Translations under genes and position numbers: made by a program
NCBI RefSeq assembly: GCF_009766085.1
Contig: NZ_LMUF01000061.1
Location: 69,835 to 133,834 of the forward strand
Direction of reading: 5' to 3'
Length of the DNA: 64,000 nt
Source: Burkholderia sp. S171
GTDB taxonomy: Bacteria; Pseudomonadota; Gammaproteobacteria; Burkholderiales; Burkholderiaceae
Part shown: piece by piece, positions 44,664 through 53,474 of the stretch
Layout of the letters: every line of letters starts with the position of its first letter
How positions within the stretch are numbered: position 1 is the stretch's first letter
The notes under the pieces: model-generated
Database searches by the model: none
The model's input: the letters and a program-made list of their open reading frames with translations, nothing else
Told to the model about the DNA's origin: nothing

Positions 44664-44701
44664 TTGACACGATCTTTTGTAAACATCATATTGGATACAA
44701 T
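44664..44701 (+). promoter_or_regulatory. Promoter with overlapping GntR-type operator
   Basis: TTGACA (44664-44669) is followed at 17 bases by CATATT, a fair -10. The palindrome ATTGGATACAAT (44690-44701; ATTGTATCCAAT on the other strand) covers its end. This shape is typical of FCD-type GntR operators. It serves the epimerase/deaminase/LivK genes. Confidence 0.6.
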
Positions 44702-44780
44702 CTCCAGTACTCGGGAGTAAAAACAACGGCGCGCTTGAGGACGATTTCCAGCGCAGAACGGCCAATTCAAGAGGATTTTC

Positions 44781-45842
44781 ATGCGTTGGAGCAAGGTGCT
44801 TACTGTGGTGAATTGTCATGCCGAGGGTGAAGTCGGCAACGTGGTAACCGGGGGCGTTTTCGATATTCCCGGCGCCACCATGTTCGAAAAAATGATGTAC
44901 CTGGAGGAAAGCCGGGACGACTTGCGCAAGCTCTGCTTGTTCGAGCCGCGTGGTTCTGCGAATCAGAGTGTCAACTTCATCCTGCCGGCGACCGATCCAC
45001 GCGCGCAGATGGGCTATGTGATCGCCGAGTCGACGGAATATCCCGCCATGTCCGGCTCGAACACCATGTGCGTCGCCACGGTGTTGCTGGAGACCGGCAT
45101 CCTGCCCATGACTGAACCCGTCACCGAGCTTGTGCTCGAAGCGCCGGCGGGGCTCATCAAGGTTCGTTGCGAATGTTCACAGGGCAAGGTCACCAAGGTC
45201 GAGTTCACGAACCAGCCCGCCTTTGCGAATCACCTGAACAAGGTCGTTGAGGTTGAAGGCCTCGGCAGCATTACGGTCGACGTGGGCTATGGCGGCATGA
45301 CGTACGTATTGGTCGATGCGCAAACCTTGGGCTTCAGCATAACGCCCGACGAGGCGCGGGATTTATGCGAGCTCGGCCAGACGATCAAAGCCGCGGCAGC
45401 GGAACAATTACCTTCACCGCATCCGCTGAATCCGCTTATCAAAGGCATTACGCAAACGGAATTCGTCCTGCCGCTGCGACGCGAGAACGGCGTACTGACG
45501 TCGCGCAATACAGTGATCGTTTCGCCCGGCCGCTGCGACCGCTCGCCGTGCGGCACGGGTACGTCGGCGCGCCTTGCGGTCATGCACGCAAAAGGCCAGA
45601 TCGGCGTAGGGGAAAAGTTCATCCATGAGTCGATTATTGGCTCGGTGTTCGAAAGCCGGATCGAGTCGGTCACGCAGCTCGGTTCTTATCCGGCTGTCGT
45701 GCCGGTTGTATCGGGACAAGCGTGGATCAGCGCAATTTCCCAGGTGGGTGTTGATCCATCGGACCGCTTTCAAACCGGTTTTACCCTGTCCGATACCTGG
45801 CTGGAAGCGGTCGACCACAAACTGATCAAATCGAGGGTGTAG
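44781..45842 (+). CDS. Proline racemase family protein, probable 4-hydroxyproline 2-epimerase variant
   Basis: The protein has 353 residues of the proline racemase superfamily. The second catalytic residue is present (Cys257 in DRSPCGTGTSAR). The first, normally Cys in MCGH, is Ser91 in MSGSN. The family includes Cys/Cys epimerases, Cys/Thr dehydratases and a Ser/Cys group, to which this one belongs. It stands before a DapA-family deaminase gene and a LivK-type protein gene, which fits hydroxyproline catabolism (L-Hyp to D-Hyp, then to alpha-ketoglutarate semialdehyde). The D-amino acid oxidase step is not encoded here. Activity on a related compound cannot be excluded. Confidence 0.82.
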   Translation: MRWSKVLTVVNCHAEGEVGNVVTGGVFDIPGATMFEKMMYLEESRDDLRKLCLFEPRGSANQSVNFILPATDPRAQMGYVIAESTEYPAMSGSNTMCVATVLLETGILPMTEPVTELVLEAPAGLIKVRCECSQGKVTKVEFTNQPAFANHLNKVVEVEGLGSITVDVGYGGMTYVLVDAQTLGFSITPDEARDLCELGQTIKAAAAEQLPSPHPLNPLIKGITQTEFVLPLRRENGVLTSRNTVIVSPGRCDRSPCGTGTSARLAVMHAKGQIGVGEKFIHESIIGSVFESRIESVTQLGSYPAVVPVVSGQAWISAISQVGVDPSDRFQTGFTLSDTWLEAVDHKLIKSRV

Positions 45843-45900
45843 TCAGCAGCAACGCGAATTTATCGATTAGCCGACGGCTAACTAACTAGGAGTACTTTTC

Positions 45901-46797
45901 ATGTGGCATGGTGTTTATCCTGCGGTGACGACGAAATTTCACCCGGACGGCAAGCTGGATCGCGATGAAATGACGTTGGGTTTTTCGATCCAGCTAGATG
46001 CAGGCTGCGATGGACTGATCGTTTGCGGATCGCTGGGCGAGGGGCCGATGTTGACCCACGCCGAGCGTATAGAAGTGCTTGATACAGCACTCTCGATTGC
46101 AGGCGGCAAACCTATCCTGATGACGGTGGCGGAGGCGTCGACCCAGGACGCCTGTGCTTTGGCCCGGAGCGCGCGTGCAGCGGGTGCCGCGGGTCTGATG
46201 GTGGTGCCCAGCATGGTGTATCACACGGACGAGCGCGAGACAGTGGCCACGCTGAAGGCGGTGGCTGCGGCTGGGGAATTGCCGGTCATGATTTATTCGA
46301 ACCGGCTTGCTTACAGGGTGGACGTGACCTCGCCCATCCTGGATGCGCTTGCATCGGACGAACACTTTGTCGCGATCAAGGAGTCCTCCGACGACATTCG
46401 CCGGACCACCGAAATCCTGAACACGTTCGGCGACCGCTTCGATGTATTGACTGGTGTCGATAACCTCGCGTTCGAGGCGCTGGCCGTCGGTGCGCATGGT
46501 TGGGTAGCGGGATTGTGCTGTGCGTTTCCGGCTGAAACGGTCGCCATTTACCGCTTGATGAAAGCGGGCCGTTACAACGAAGCGCTGTCCATCTACCGTT
46601 GGTTCCGTCCGTTGCTCGACCTTGATGTCAGTACCTACCTCGTCCAGAACATCAAGCTGGTAGAGGCGATTTCCGCGAACTCCAATGACCGTGTGCGGAT
46701 GCCGCGCATGGCCCACGAAGGCGCGCGCCGGACGGCCATTGAAGCGCTGGTGCGGCATGCTATTGAAACCCGTCCGGTTATTCCTTCGGATATCTAA
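45901..46797 (+). CDS. DapA/NanA family lyase or deaminase (probable pyrroline-hydroxycarboxylate deaminase)
   Basis: The protein has 298 residues and a TIM barrel with the Schiff-base Lys160 in FVAIKESSDD and the catalytic Tyr132 in VMIYSNRL. The GSLGEGPMLTHAERIEV substrate loop matches dihydrodipicolinate synthase-like enzymes. In hydroxyproline pathways a DapA-family enzyme deaminates 1-pyrroline-4-hydroxy-2-carboxylate to alpha-ketoglutarate semialdehyde. It lies 58 bases after the epimerase gene and has AGGAG before the start. Gene order is the evidence for the role; the fold alone is not specific. Confidence 0.85.
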   Translation: MWHGVYPAVTTKFHPDGKLDRDEMTLGFSIQLDAGCDGLIVCGSLGEGPMLTHAERIEVLDTALSIAGGKPILMTVAEASTQDACALARSARAAGAAGLMVVPSMVYHTDERETVATLKAVAAAGELPVMIYSNRLAYRVDVTSPILDALASDEHFVAIKESSDDIRRTTEILNTFGDRFDVLTGVDNLAFEALAVGAHGWVAGLCCAFPAETVAIYRLMKAGRYNEALSIYRWFRPLLDLDVSTYLVQNIKLVEAISANSNDRVRMPRMAHEGARRTAIEALVRHAIETRPVIPSDI

Positions 46798-46864
46798 TTA
46801 TTAGACGGCTGCTCCGGGGAATCGCGAGCCGCTCCGTATAGAACATTATTTGTGGGAAGAGAAA

Positions 46865-47980
46865 ATGCGCTTAACCAGAAACTTCGTTGTCTGTTGCGGT
46901 CTTTCGGCAATCATGGGGTCGGCTCTCGCGGATACCACCGTGACAATCGGTCTGTCGGGGCCGCTCACGGGCAATCAGGCCGGTAGTGGCAAGGACAATG
47001 AGAATGGCGCGCGTCTGGCCATTCAGGACCTGAACGCGAAACCGATGACAATCGGCGGCCAAAAGGTCACGCTGAAACTTGATTCCGAGGACGATCAGGG
47101 CGACCCGAAGGTGGGGGTGCAGATCGCTCAGAAGCTGGTGGACAGCGGTGCGATTGCCATACTTGGGCCGAACAATTCCGGTGTCGCCATTCCCGCGTCT
47201 CGCGTGTTTAACGGAGCGGGCGTTGCCATCCTTCCGGTCGCTTCAAATCCGGCGCTGACTGCGCAGGGTTTCAACAACATCTTCCGCATTGGCGCGAGCG
47301 ATGCTCAGCTTGGCGGCTCCATGGCCGACTTCGCGAAGAATGTCTTGAAGGCCAGCAAGGTTGCTGTGATCGATGACCGCACTGCCTACGGCGAAGGTAT
47401 CGCGACCGAGTTCCTGCGCGAAGCGAAACAGATCGGTCTGACGGTGGTCGAGCAGGACTACACCAATTCGAATGCGGTGGACTTCAAGGCGATTCTCTCG
47501 ACGCTCAAGGCGAAAGAACCGGATGCCATCTTCTACGGCGGATATACCGCGCAGGCGGGCCCCATGGTCAAGCAGATGCACCAGATCGCGCTGAACGCGA
47601 AGCTGATGGGCGGCGACGGTATTTGTTCCGCAGAGATGGCGCAGTTGGCGGGCGAGCTTTCATCGGGTGTCTATTGTGCCCAAGGCGGATCAGCACTGGA
47701 TAAGACGGAGGCGGGACGAGCGTTCATCAAACGCTTTAAGTCGACGTACAGCATGGACATGCTCGTCTATGCCGCCAATTTCTACGATGGCACGATGATG
47801 ATCGCCCAGGCCATGCAGGCAACGAATACCACAACCGATCGCGCGAAGGTCCGGGCGTATCTGGCAGGTGCGCAGTACGACGGTATTGCGGGGCATTACG
47901 CATTCGACTCGAGCGGGAATCTTAAGGGCGCACCGACCACGGTCTACACCTTCAGGAAAGCGCAACTTGTGCCTTACTGA
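46865..47980 (+). CDS. LivK-type branched-chain amino-acid-binding protein
   Basis: The protein has 371 residues. A signal peptide with cleavage near GSALA-DT precedes VTIGLSGPLTGNQAGSGKDN and the periplasmic-binding-protein type 1 fold (ILGPNNSGVAIPASRVFN; AVIDDRTAYGEGIATEF). It should bind an amino acid-like ligand, perhaps hydroxyproline given its place. The membrane and ATPase subunits are not nearby. ATG at 46865 with a GGGAAG site; an in-frame ATG at 46850 is less favoured. Confidence 0.87.
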   Translation: MRLTRNFVVCCGLSAIMGSALADTTVTIGLSGPLTGNQAGSGKDNENGARLAIQDLNAKPMTIGGQKVTLKLDSEDDQGDPKVGVQIAQKLVDSGAIAILGPNNSGVAIPASRVFNGAGVAILPVASNPALTAQGFNNIFRIGASDAQLGGSMADFAKNVLKASKVAVIDDRTAYGEGIATEFLREAKQIGLTVVEQDYTNSNAVDFKAILSTLKAKEPDAIFYGGYTAQAGPMVKQMHQIALNAKLMGGDGICSAEMAQLAGELSSGVYCAQGGSALDKTEAGRAFIKRFKSTYSMDMLVYAANFYDGTMMIAQAMQATNTTTDRAKVRAYLAGAQYDGIAGHYAFDSSGNLKGAPTTVYTFRKAQLVPY

Positions 47981-48038
47981 ACGGCGTTAGTGTCAATCGT
48001 ATCCGTAGCGGCGGCGTCAGGTGTCCCGAAGCCGAGGC

Positions 48039-48254
48039 TCAAGGATGCGTATAGGTACCGTTGTTGGTATTCGCAGCCCCTCGCGTCTTCTTGTGCTTCT
48101 TATGTTTGGGCGGCGGCGCGTGCCGCGAAGCGCCGCCGTTTCCCGACATGGACGACTGTCCCTCGCCGAAGTGATACGTATCCGCCAATGCAGCGGTTGA
48201 GATAAAAGCAAAAGCGCTGAGGGTCGAGGCAATCACTATGTGCGTAAGCTTCAT
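48039..48254 (-). CDS. Small exported protein, Lys/His-rich tail
   Basis: The product has 71 residues. A signal peptide (MKLTHIVIASTLSAFAFIST, cleavage near AALA-DT) is followed by a short basic segment PPPKHKKHKKTRG. No family assigned. An inverted repeat GTGCGTCA ... TGACGCAC (48278-48312) lies upstream, between it and the MFS gene. It converges on the livK-like gene. Confidence 0.7.
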   Translation of the reverse strand: MKLTHIVIASTLSAFAFISTAALADTYHFGEGQSSMSGNGGASRHAPPPKHKKHKKTRGAANTNNGTYTHP

Positions 48255-48327
48255 TGCGCGGGCGTTCCAAAGTTAAAGTGCGTCAGCTTAAACCAAAGCG
48301 CTGGTGACGCACTTCATCTCATCCCCG

Positions 48328-49833
48328 TCACTTGCCGCGAAGCGGCTTGTCCTGCATGAACCAGGACAACGCGAAAGCAAGCAGCACCACTGCGCCGGCC
48401 ACGAGAAACACGACATGCATCGATCCCGAGAACGCGTTGAGATAAGTCTCGCGGAAAGCGGCGGGAAGATGCTGGACCATCGTTGGCCCCATCGATCGCG
48501 GTAATTCCGCCCCCGGCGGCATGGCGTCTGCCAGACGCGAATGCAGACCGTTCGTAAAGATAGCGCCGAATGTTGCGACCCCCACCGAACCGCCGATCGA
48601 CCGGAATAGCGTCGCGCCGGATGTTGCCACGCCGACATTCTTGAAGGGCACCGCATTCTGCACGGCGAGCACCAGCACCTGCATGACCATGCCGAGTCCA
48701 AGTCCCAGCAGCAGCATGAACAGGTACATGGTGCGAAGCGGGGTATCCAGTTGAAGCGTTGACAGCAAGAACATGCCGCAGGCGATAAGCGCGGTCCCGC
48801 AGATAGGGAACCAGCGATATTTTCCAATTCGGCTGATCACGCGGCCGCTGATGATGGAGGTGGACAGTATGCCGGCCATCATCGGCAAAATTTGCAGACC
48901 GGCTTGGGAAGGGGTCGAACCCTTCGCCACTTGCAGATACAGCGGCAGGAACGTGATCGCGCCAAACAGCGAAAATCCGACGATAAAACCGATCAGCCCG
49001 CTCAGCACGAACGTGCGCTCCCTGAAAAGCTCAAGCGGCATAATGGGTTCGGCGGCGAGGCGTTCTTCGTAGATAAAACCGCCCAGCGTGATGAATCCGA
49101 GCGCGAGCGTGAACCAAAGCTGCGGCGAACTCCACGGCAGCAGCGTGCCTCCCTGGCTGGTAAAAAGGATGATACAAGTGAGCGAAGCAGCTAAAAACGC
49201 GGCGCCCATGTAATCGATTTTATGTTTTACATGCGCCACGTGCGGTTTGAACACGAGTCCGATCACGATCAGCGCCAGCACGCCCAGCGGCACGTTGATA
49301 TAGAAGATCCAGCGCCATGAAAGATGCTCGACGATAAACCCGCCCAGCAGCGGTCCGACGACTGTCGCAAGTCCGAACACCCCGCCGAACAGGCCCTGGT
49401 AACGGCCGCGTTCGGCGGGCGGAATGACGTCGGCAATGGCAGCCATGGTCACGACCATCAAACCGCCGCCGCCGAGACCCTGCAACGCGCGCAACACGAT
49501 CAGCTGGGTCATGTCTTGCGCCACGCCGCACAGGATCGAGCCGGCAAGAAAAATGAGGATTGACGCCTGAATGACGACTTTGCGACCGAACAGATCGCCG
49601 AATTTGCCGTACAGCGGCACCACGATAGTCGACGTCAGCAGATATGACGTCACGACCCACGACAGGCTTTCGAGCCCGCCCAGCTCGCCCACGATGGTTG
49701 GCAGCGCCGTTGAAACGATGGTCTGGTCGAGTGCGCCAAGCAGCATGACGAGCAGCAGCGCCGTGAAAAGCAGCCGGATTGGCGGCCGCTCTTCAATGGC
49801 GGGAAGTGCGACAGAGGGTTGCAGGGATTCCAT
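48328..49833 (-). CDS. DHA2 (EmrB/QacA) family MFS efflux transporter
   Basis: The protein has 501 residues and 14 predicted transmembrane segments. Motif C-like and D1 motifs are visible: GALDQTIVSTALPTIVGELGG at residue 37, YGKFGDLFGRK near 74, and GPLLGGFIVEH near 160. A drug:H+ antiporter. The TetR gene at 49907 is divergent and probably represses it. The tail ends with a short soluble segment. Confidence 0.87.
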   Translation of the reverse strand: MESLQPSVALPAIEERPPIRLLFTALLLVMLLGALDQTIVSTALPTIVGELGGLESLSWVVTSYLLTSTIVVPLYGKFGDLFGRKVVIQASILIFLAGSILCGVAQDMTQLIVLRALQGLGGGGLMVVTMAAIADVIPPAERGRYQGLFGGVFGLATVVGPLLGGFIVEHLSWRWIFYINVPLGVLALIVIGLVFKPHVAHVKHKIDYMGAAFLAASLTCIILFTSQGGTLLPWSSPQLWFTLALGFITLGGFIYEERLAAEPIMPLELFRERTFVLSGLIGFIVGFSLFGAITFLPLYLQVAKGSTPSQAGLQILPMMAGILSTSIISGRVISRIGKYRWFPICGTALIACGMFLLSTLQLDTPLRTMYLFMLLLGLGLGMVMQVLVLAVQNAVPFKNVGVATSGATLFRSIGGSVGVATFGAIFTNGLHSRLADAMPPGAELPRSMGPTMVQHLPAAFRETYLNAFSGSMHVVFLVAGAVVLLAFALSWFMQDKPLRGK

Positions 49834-49853
49834 TCAGCTGCCCGATGAGTTAA

Positions 49854-49871
49854 ATTAATGTTGGAGTTAAT
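49854..49871. promoter_or_regulatory. Operator-like repeat between MFS and TetR genes
   Basis: ATTAA and TTAAT, 8 bases apart, lie in the 73-base divergent spacer. Both promoters must be in this spacer, so a TetR operator is expected here. Confidence 0.4.
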
Positions 49872-49906
49872 ATTAGGCGACGCCGATCCCGGGGTCAATT
49901 GCCACT

Positions 49907-50605
49907 ATGACTAAAGATGTAACCGATCCTTCCGAACCGTCCGTTCCTGCCGTCCCCGTCGCGCCGCCGAAGCCTGGTCGCCGGCCTGGGAGGCCGACCG
50001 GCGCGCAGCACGGCGAGCCGCGGGCGCTCCTGCTGGACGTCGCACTGGTTTTATTTGCGCGTCAGGGAATCATGGAGACCACGCTCGGCGCGATCGCGCG
50101 CGAGGCGGGCGTGACCCCGGCCATGGTCCATTACTACTTCAAGACGCGCGATCAGCTGCTGGACGTGTTGATCGATGAGCGATTCGTGCCGTTGCGCGCT
50201 GAACTCGGTCGCGCGTTCGCGGACTCGGACGCGGAGCCGGCTGAAGCGTTGCGCGCGTTCGCCGAAGGGCTTATTGCGGTGTGTGAGCGGTATCCGTGGT
50301 TTGCAACGCTGTGGGTTCGCGAAGTCATCAGCGAAGGCGGATTGCTGCGCCAGCGTATTGCCGAGCGTTTCGGCGATGCCAATAAGAGGGCATCGATCGC
50401 ACGCATTGCGCAATGGCAGAAGGAGGGCAAACTCAACCCGCACCTGGAGCCGTCGCTGCTGTTTGTATCGCTATTCGGATTGACCGTGTTGCCGCTGGCG
50501 GTGACTTATTCGTGGGCCGAGGAGAGCGGTGTTTGTGCGCCCAGGCGCGACCAGATCGCGAAGCACGCGGTGGCATTGCTGATGCACGGCGTCGGGCCGA
50601 TGTGA
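49907..50605 (+). CDS. TetR family transcriptional regulator
   Basis: The protein has 232 residues. After a Pro-rich start, the helix-turn-helix is at about residues 45-95 (TTLGAIAREAGVTPAMVHYYF). The C-terminal ligand domain is long enough for a drug-type repressor. Divergent from the DHA2 efflux gene, which it should control. Start at 49907 has no clear ribosome site. Confidence 0.85.
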   Translation: MTKDVTDPSEPSVPAVPVAPPKPGRRPGRPTGAQHGEPRALLLDVALVLFARQGIMETTLGAIAREAGVTPAMVHYYFKTRDQLLDVLIDERFVPLRAELGRAFADSDAEPAEALRAFAEGLIAVCERYPWFATLWVREVISEGGLLRQRIAERFGDANKRASIARIAQWQKEGKLNPHLEPSLLFVSLFGLTVLPLAVTYSWAEESGVCAPRRDQIAKHAVALLMHGVGPM

Positions 50606-50853
50606 CCGGCAGCGGGGGTAGCAGGCAGCGGGCGCGACGGTTAGTTCGTCGAGTAGAAGGTAACGCGGCTTTGCGTGGGTCGAATCATTCGCGTTGGGCG
50701 CGTCAGGCCATAGATTGGGAAGAATGTTCCGGTACCTGTAACAAATTTGCAGTTACGCCGTTAAAATGCGCGCCGGGCACGCTGCCTGGCCGCTCGATAA
50801 AAAAGGGCGCGTCGCCGGCAGGAAAACAGGCCACGACAAGGAGACATAAATCG

Positions 50854-52296
50854 ATGACAACCGTTCAGGACCTCGCTCAATCCCGATCTGCCAATGACCA
50901 TGGGTCGCATCCCGGGTCGAACTCATTAAGCGCGGGCACGATCTCCGCACGACTCGATCGCCTGCCGGCGACCCGCTCGATGTGGACACTTGTCGTCTTG
51001 CTGAGCCTCGGGTTCTTCTTCGAACTCTACGACCTCTTGTACTCCGGTTACGTTGCGCCGGGGTTGGTCAAGAGCGGCATTCTCACGCCTACCACCGTTG
51101 GCCTATTTGGCATGACGGGCGTCGCGAGTTTTATCGCTTCGCTGTTCCTCGGCTTGTTTATCGGCACGATTGCTTGCGGTTTTCTCGCCGACCGTTTCGG
51201 GCGTCGCGCCATCTTCACGTACTCGCTGCTCTGGTACACGGCCGCGAACGTCATCATGGCGTTTCAGGACACCGCAGGCGGTCTCAACTTCTGGCGCTTC
51301 ATGGCGGGATTGGGCATTGGCGTGGAGCTGGTAACCATCGGCACGTATATCTCCGAACTGGTGCCCAAACACATTCGCGGCCGTGCCTTTGCATGTGAGC
51401 AAGCGGTGGGTTTTGCGGCCGTGCCGGTTGTCGCATTCCTCTCCTACGCGCTGGTGCCGAACAAGCCCTTTGGTATCGATGGCTGGCGCTGGGTCGTGTT
51501 GATCGGTGCACATGGCGCGCTGTTCGTCTGGTTCATCCGGCGTGCGTTGCCTGAGAGCCCGCGCTGGCTGGCGCAAAAAGGGCGGCTCGCGGAAGCGGAC
51601 GCGGTGATGACGGCGCTGGAAGCGAAGGTCGAGAAAGAGTATGGCCGGCCATTGCCACTGCCTGCCGCGCCGGAACCGGTCAGCACGCGCGGGTCGTTCC
51701 GCGACATGTGGGTCGCCCCGTACGGGAAACGCGCGACCATGATGATCATCTTCAACGTCTTCCAGACGGTCGGTTTCTACGGTTTCGCCAACTGGGTGCC
51801 GACGCTCCTGATTCATCAGGGCATCACGATCACGACCAGCCTGATGTACTCAACGATCATCGCGCTTGCCGCGCCGGTTGGTCCGATCATCGGCTTGTTC
51901 ATGGCCGATAAATTCGAGCGCAAGAGCGTGATTGTCGCGATGGCGGGGGCGATCGTGGTCTGCGGACTGGTGTTCAGCCAGGTCTCGGGCGCAGCGCTCC
52001 TGGTCTGCATGGGCGTGGGACTGACGCTCGCCAGCAACATCATGTCGTATAGCTTCCACGCGTATCAGACCGAGCTTTTCCCCACCAGCATCCGGGCGCG
52101 CGCGGTCGGCTTCGTGTATTCGTGGAGCCGCTTTTCGGCCATCTTCACGTCGTTCTTCATCGCGGGCGTGTTGAAGGCGTTCGGCACGACCGGGGTGTTT
52201 ATGTTTATCGCCGGCGCGATGGCGGTGGTGATGCTGGCAATCGGACTGATGGGACCGAAGACGCGGGACCTGGCGCTGGAACAAATCTCGCATTAA
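50854..52296 (+). CDS. MFS transporter, sugar/metabolite:H+ symporter-like
   Basis: The protein has 480 residues and 12 transmembrane segments. LADRFGRRAIFTYSLLWYTAAN, GIGVELVTIGTYISELVPKHIRG and RRALPESPRWLAQKG are the classical MFS loop motifs. The central loop carries KEYGRPLPLPAAPEPVS. It resembles aromatic acid or sugar uptake symporters. The start at 50854 has AAGGAG upstream. The in-frame extension to 50413 runs inside the TetR gene and is not used. Confidence 0.85.
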   Translation: MTTVQDLAQSRSANDHGSHPGSNSLSAGTISARLDRLPATRSMWTLVVLLSLGFFFELYDLLYSGYVAPGLVKSGILTPTTVGLFGMTGVASFIASLFLGLFIGTIACGFLADRFGRRAIFTYSLLWYTAANVIMAFQDTAGGLNFWRFMAGLGIGVELVTIGTYISELVPKHIRGRAFACEQAVGFAAVPVVAFLSYALVPNKPFGIDGWRWVVLIGAHGALFVWFIRRALPESPRWLAQKGRLAEADAVMTALEAKVEKEYGRPLPLPAAPEPVSTRGSFRDMWVAPYGKRATMMIIFNVFQTVGFYGFANWVPTLLIHQGITITTSLMYSTIIALAAPVGPIIGLFMADKFERKSVIVAMAGAIVVCGLVFSQVSGAALLVCMGVGLTLASNIMSYSFHAYQTELFPTSIRARAVGFVYSWSRFSAIFTSFFIAGVLKAFGTTGVFMFIAGAMAVVMLAIGLMGPKTRDLALEQISH

Positions 52297-52345
52297 GATT
52301 TCGATCACGCCTTTGAGCGTGATCTCGTCGCTATAGGGCGCTATA

Positions 52346-52373
52346 TATGGCCTGGCGGGTGCGCCAGGCCATA
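52346..52373. terminator. Strong hairpin after MFS gene
   Basis: TATGGCCTGGCG and CGCCAGGCCATA are perfect 12-bp arms with a GGTG loop, 50 bases after the MFS stop. A smaller hairpin (GATCACGC / GCGTGATC) precedes it at about 52303-52325. No U tract follows, so factor-dependent or processing roles are also possible. Confidence 0.5.
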
Positions 52374-52550
52374 CGCTCGTTTGCCGCCGGTGACGGTGTC
52401 ATGGCTCGCCCGGACCGCACGGCGGTTCATTAAAAGCAACGCACTATCTGACGTTTTAGCCCTGCGGATTGGCGGGGCCAGCGATTTACTTCATTGGTCG
52501 AATTTGCAACTAACTGTCGGCCCGATCCACGTCCGCCAGTGTCAGCAATC

Positions 52551-53276
52551 TCATTTCTCCCGGCTCGCCGCTTCTTCGAACCGCCGCGATGCTTCTTCCA
52601 CGTCCTGTCTGAACTGCGCAAGCGCAGTCAGGCTGGCAGCGGGGGGCTGTAGCGCGGTCCACAGCACGTCGATGAGTTCATCGGCGGTCGTATCGATCTG
52701 AGCCTGACTCAGATGCCGCCTGGCGAGCGTCGCGTCCCACAGGACATGCTCCATCGGCCCGAAGACCAGCGAGCGCAGCAGCCGCAACGGCAAATCCGCC
52801 CGCACCTGACCGACTGTCTGGCCATGCGCGAGCACGTTCATCAACGGCGCGGTATAGCGGCGTTGCAGGTCGGTGAGCGTGTCGCTGAGATCATGATGTT
52901 TCGTTCGCCCCTCCGATAACACCAGCGCGCACAACCCCGTCCCGTTCACTAGCATCAGCCGCAAATGCGTCCTCACGATAAACGCAAACTGCTGGCGCAC
53001 GCTGCTGTCGCGGGGCAGTCCGGATTCGAATGCATCGATGATCTCGTCATACCAATCCGCGATCACCCGCGCGCACAACTCCCGTTTACCGCTGAAATAG
53101 CTGAATACCGTTGCCTCTGAAATCCCCGCGCGCTGGGCGATTTCGGCGCTGGTTGCGGCGTCGTAGCCTTTTTCGGCGAAGACGTCCCGGCCGGCCTGAA
53201 GAATGTCCTTCACGCGCTGCTGCGACTTGACGCCGGCGGGCGTGCGGCGATTTCCGGTGACGGGTGTGGAAGACAT
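52551..53276 (-). CDS. TetR family regulator of the liu cluster
   Basis: The protein has 241 residues. The helix-turn-helix lies near residues 45-70 (TSAEIAQRAGISEATVFSYF), with a normal TetR ligand domain after it. It is divergent from the isovaleryl-CoA dehydrogenase gene and the two palindromes at 53305 and 53383 lie between them. Other bacteria use LiuR (MerR type) or TetR-like proteins here, so I infer control by an acyl-CoA intermediate. Confidence 0.83.
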   Translation of the reverse strand: MSSTPVTGNRRTPAGVKSQQRVKDILQAGRDVFAEKGYDAATSAEIAQRAGISEATVFSYFSGKRELCARVIADWYDEIIDAFESGLPRDSSVRQQFAFIVRTHLRLMLVNGTGLCALVLSEGRTKHHDLSDTLTDLQRRYTAPLMNVLAHGQTVGQVRADLPLRLLRSLVFGPMEHVLWDATLARRHLSQAQIDTTADELIDVLWTALQPPAASLTALAQFRQDVEEASRRFEEAASREK

Positions 53277-53304
53277 AAGAATGCGTGCGCGAAAATGAAC
53301 CAGA

Positions 53305-53322
53305 TGTGAGCGTAGCTCAAAT
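53305..53322. promoter_or_regulatory. liu operator 1
   Basis: TGTGAGCGTAGCTCAAAT, containing GAGC-GTA-GCTC. It matches the copy at 53383 (TGTGAGYGTRRCTCAAAW). Confidence 0.7.
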
Positions 53323-53382
53323 CCCTATTGACGGGAAGTAGTATTCGGCGCGAAACTGCCGTCCATCATGGAAATTATCGAG

Positions 53383-53400
53383 TGTGAGTGTGACTCAAAA
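53383..53400. promoter_or_regulatory. liu operator 2
   Basis: TGTGAGTGTGACTCAAAA, containing GAGT-GTG-ACTC. It is the second copy of the site at 53305, 78 bases apart, and lies 74 bases before liuA. Confidence 0.7.
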
Positions 53401-53474
53401 TATGGGTCCGTCATTCGGTTCTGCCAACACCACGCTGCTGACCTCAAGCCGATACACCGAACAAGGAGACCCGC

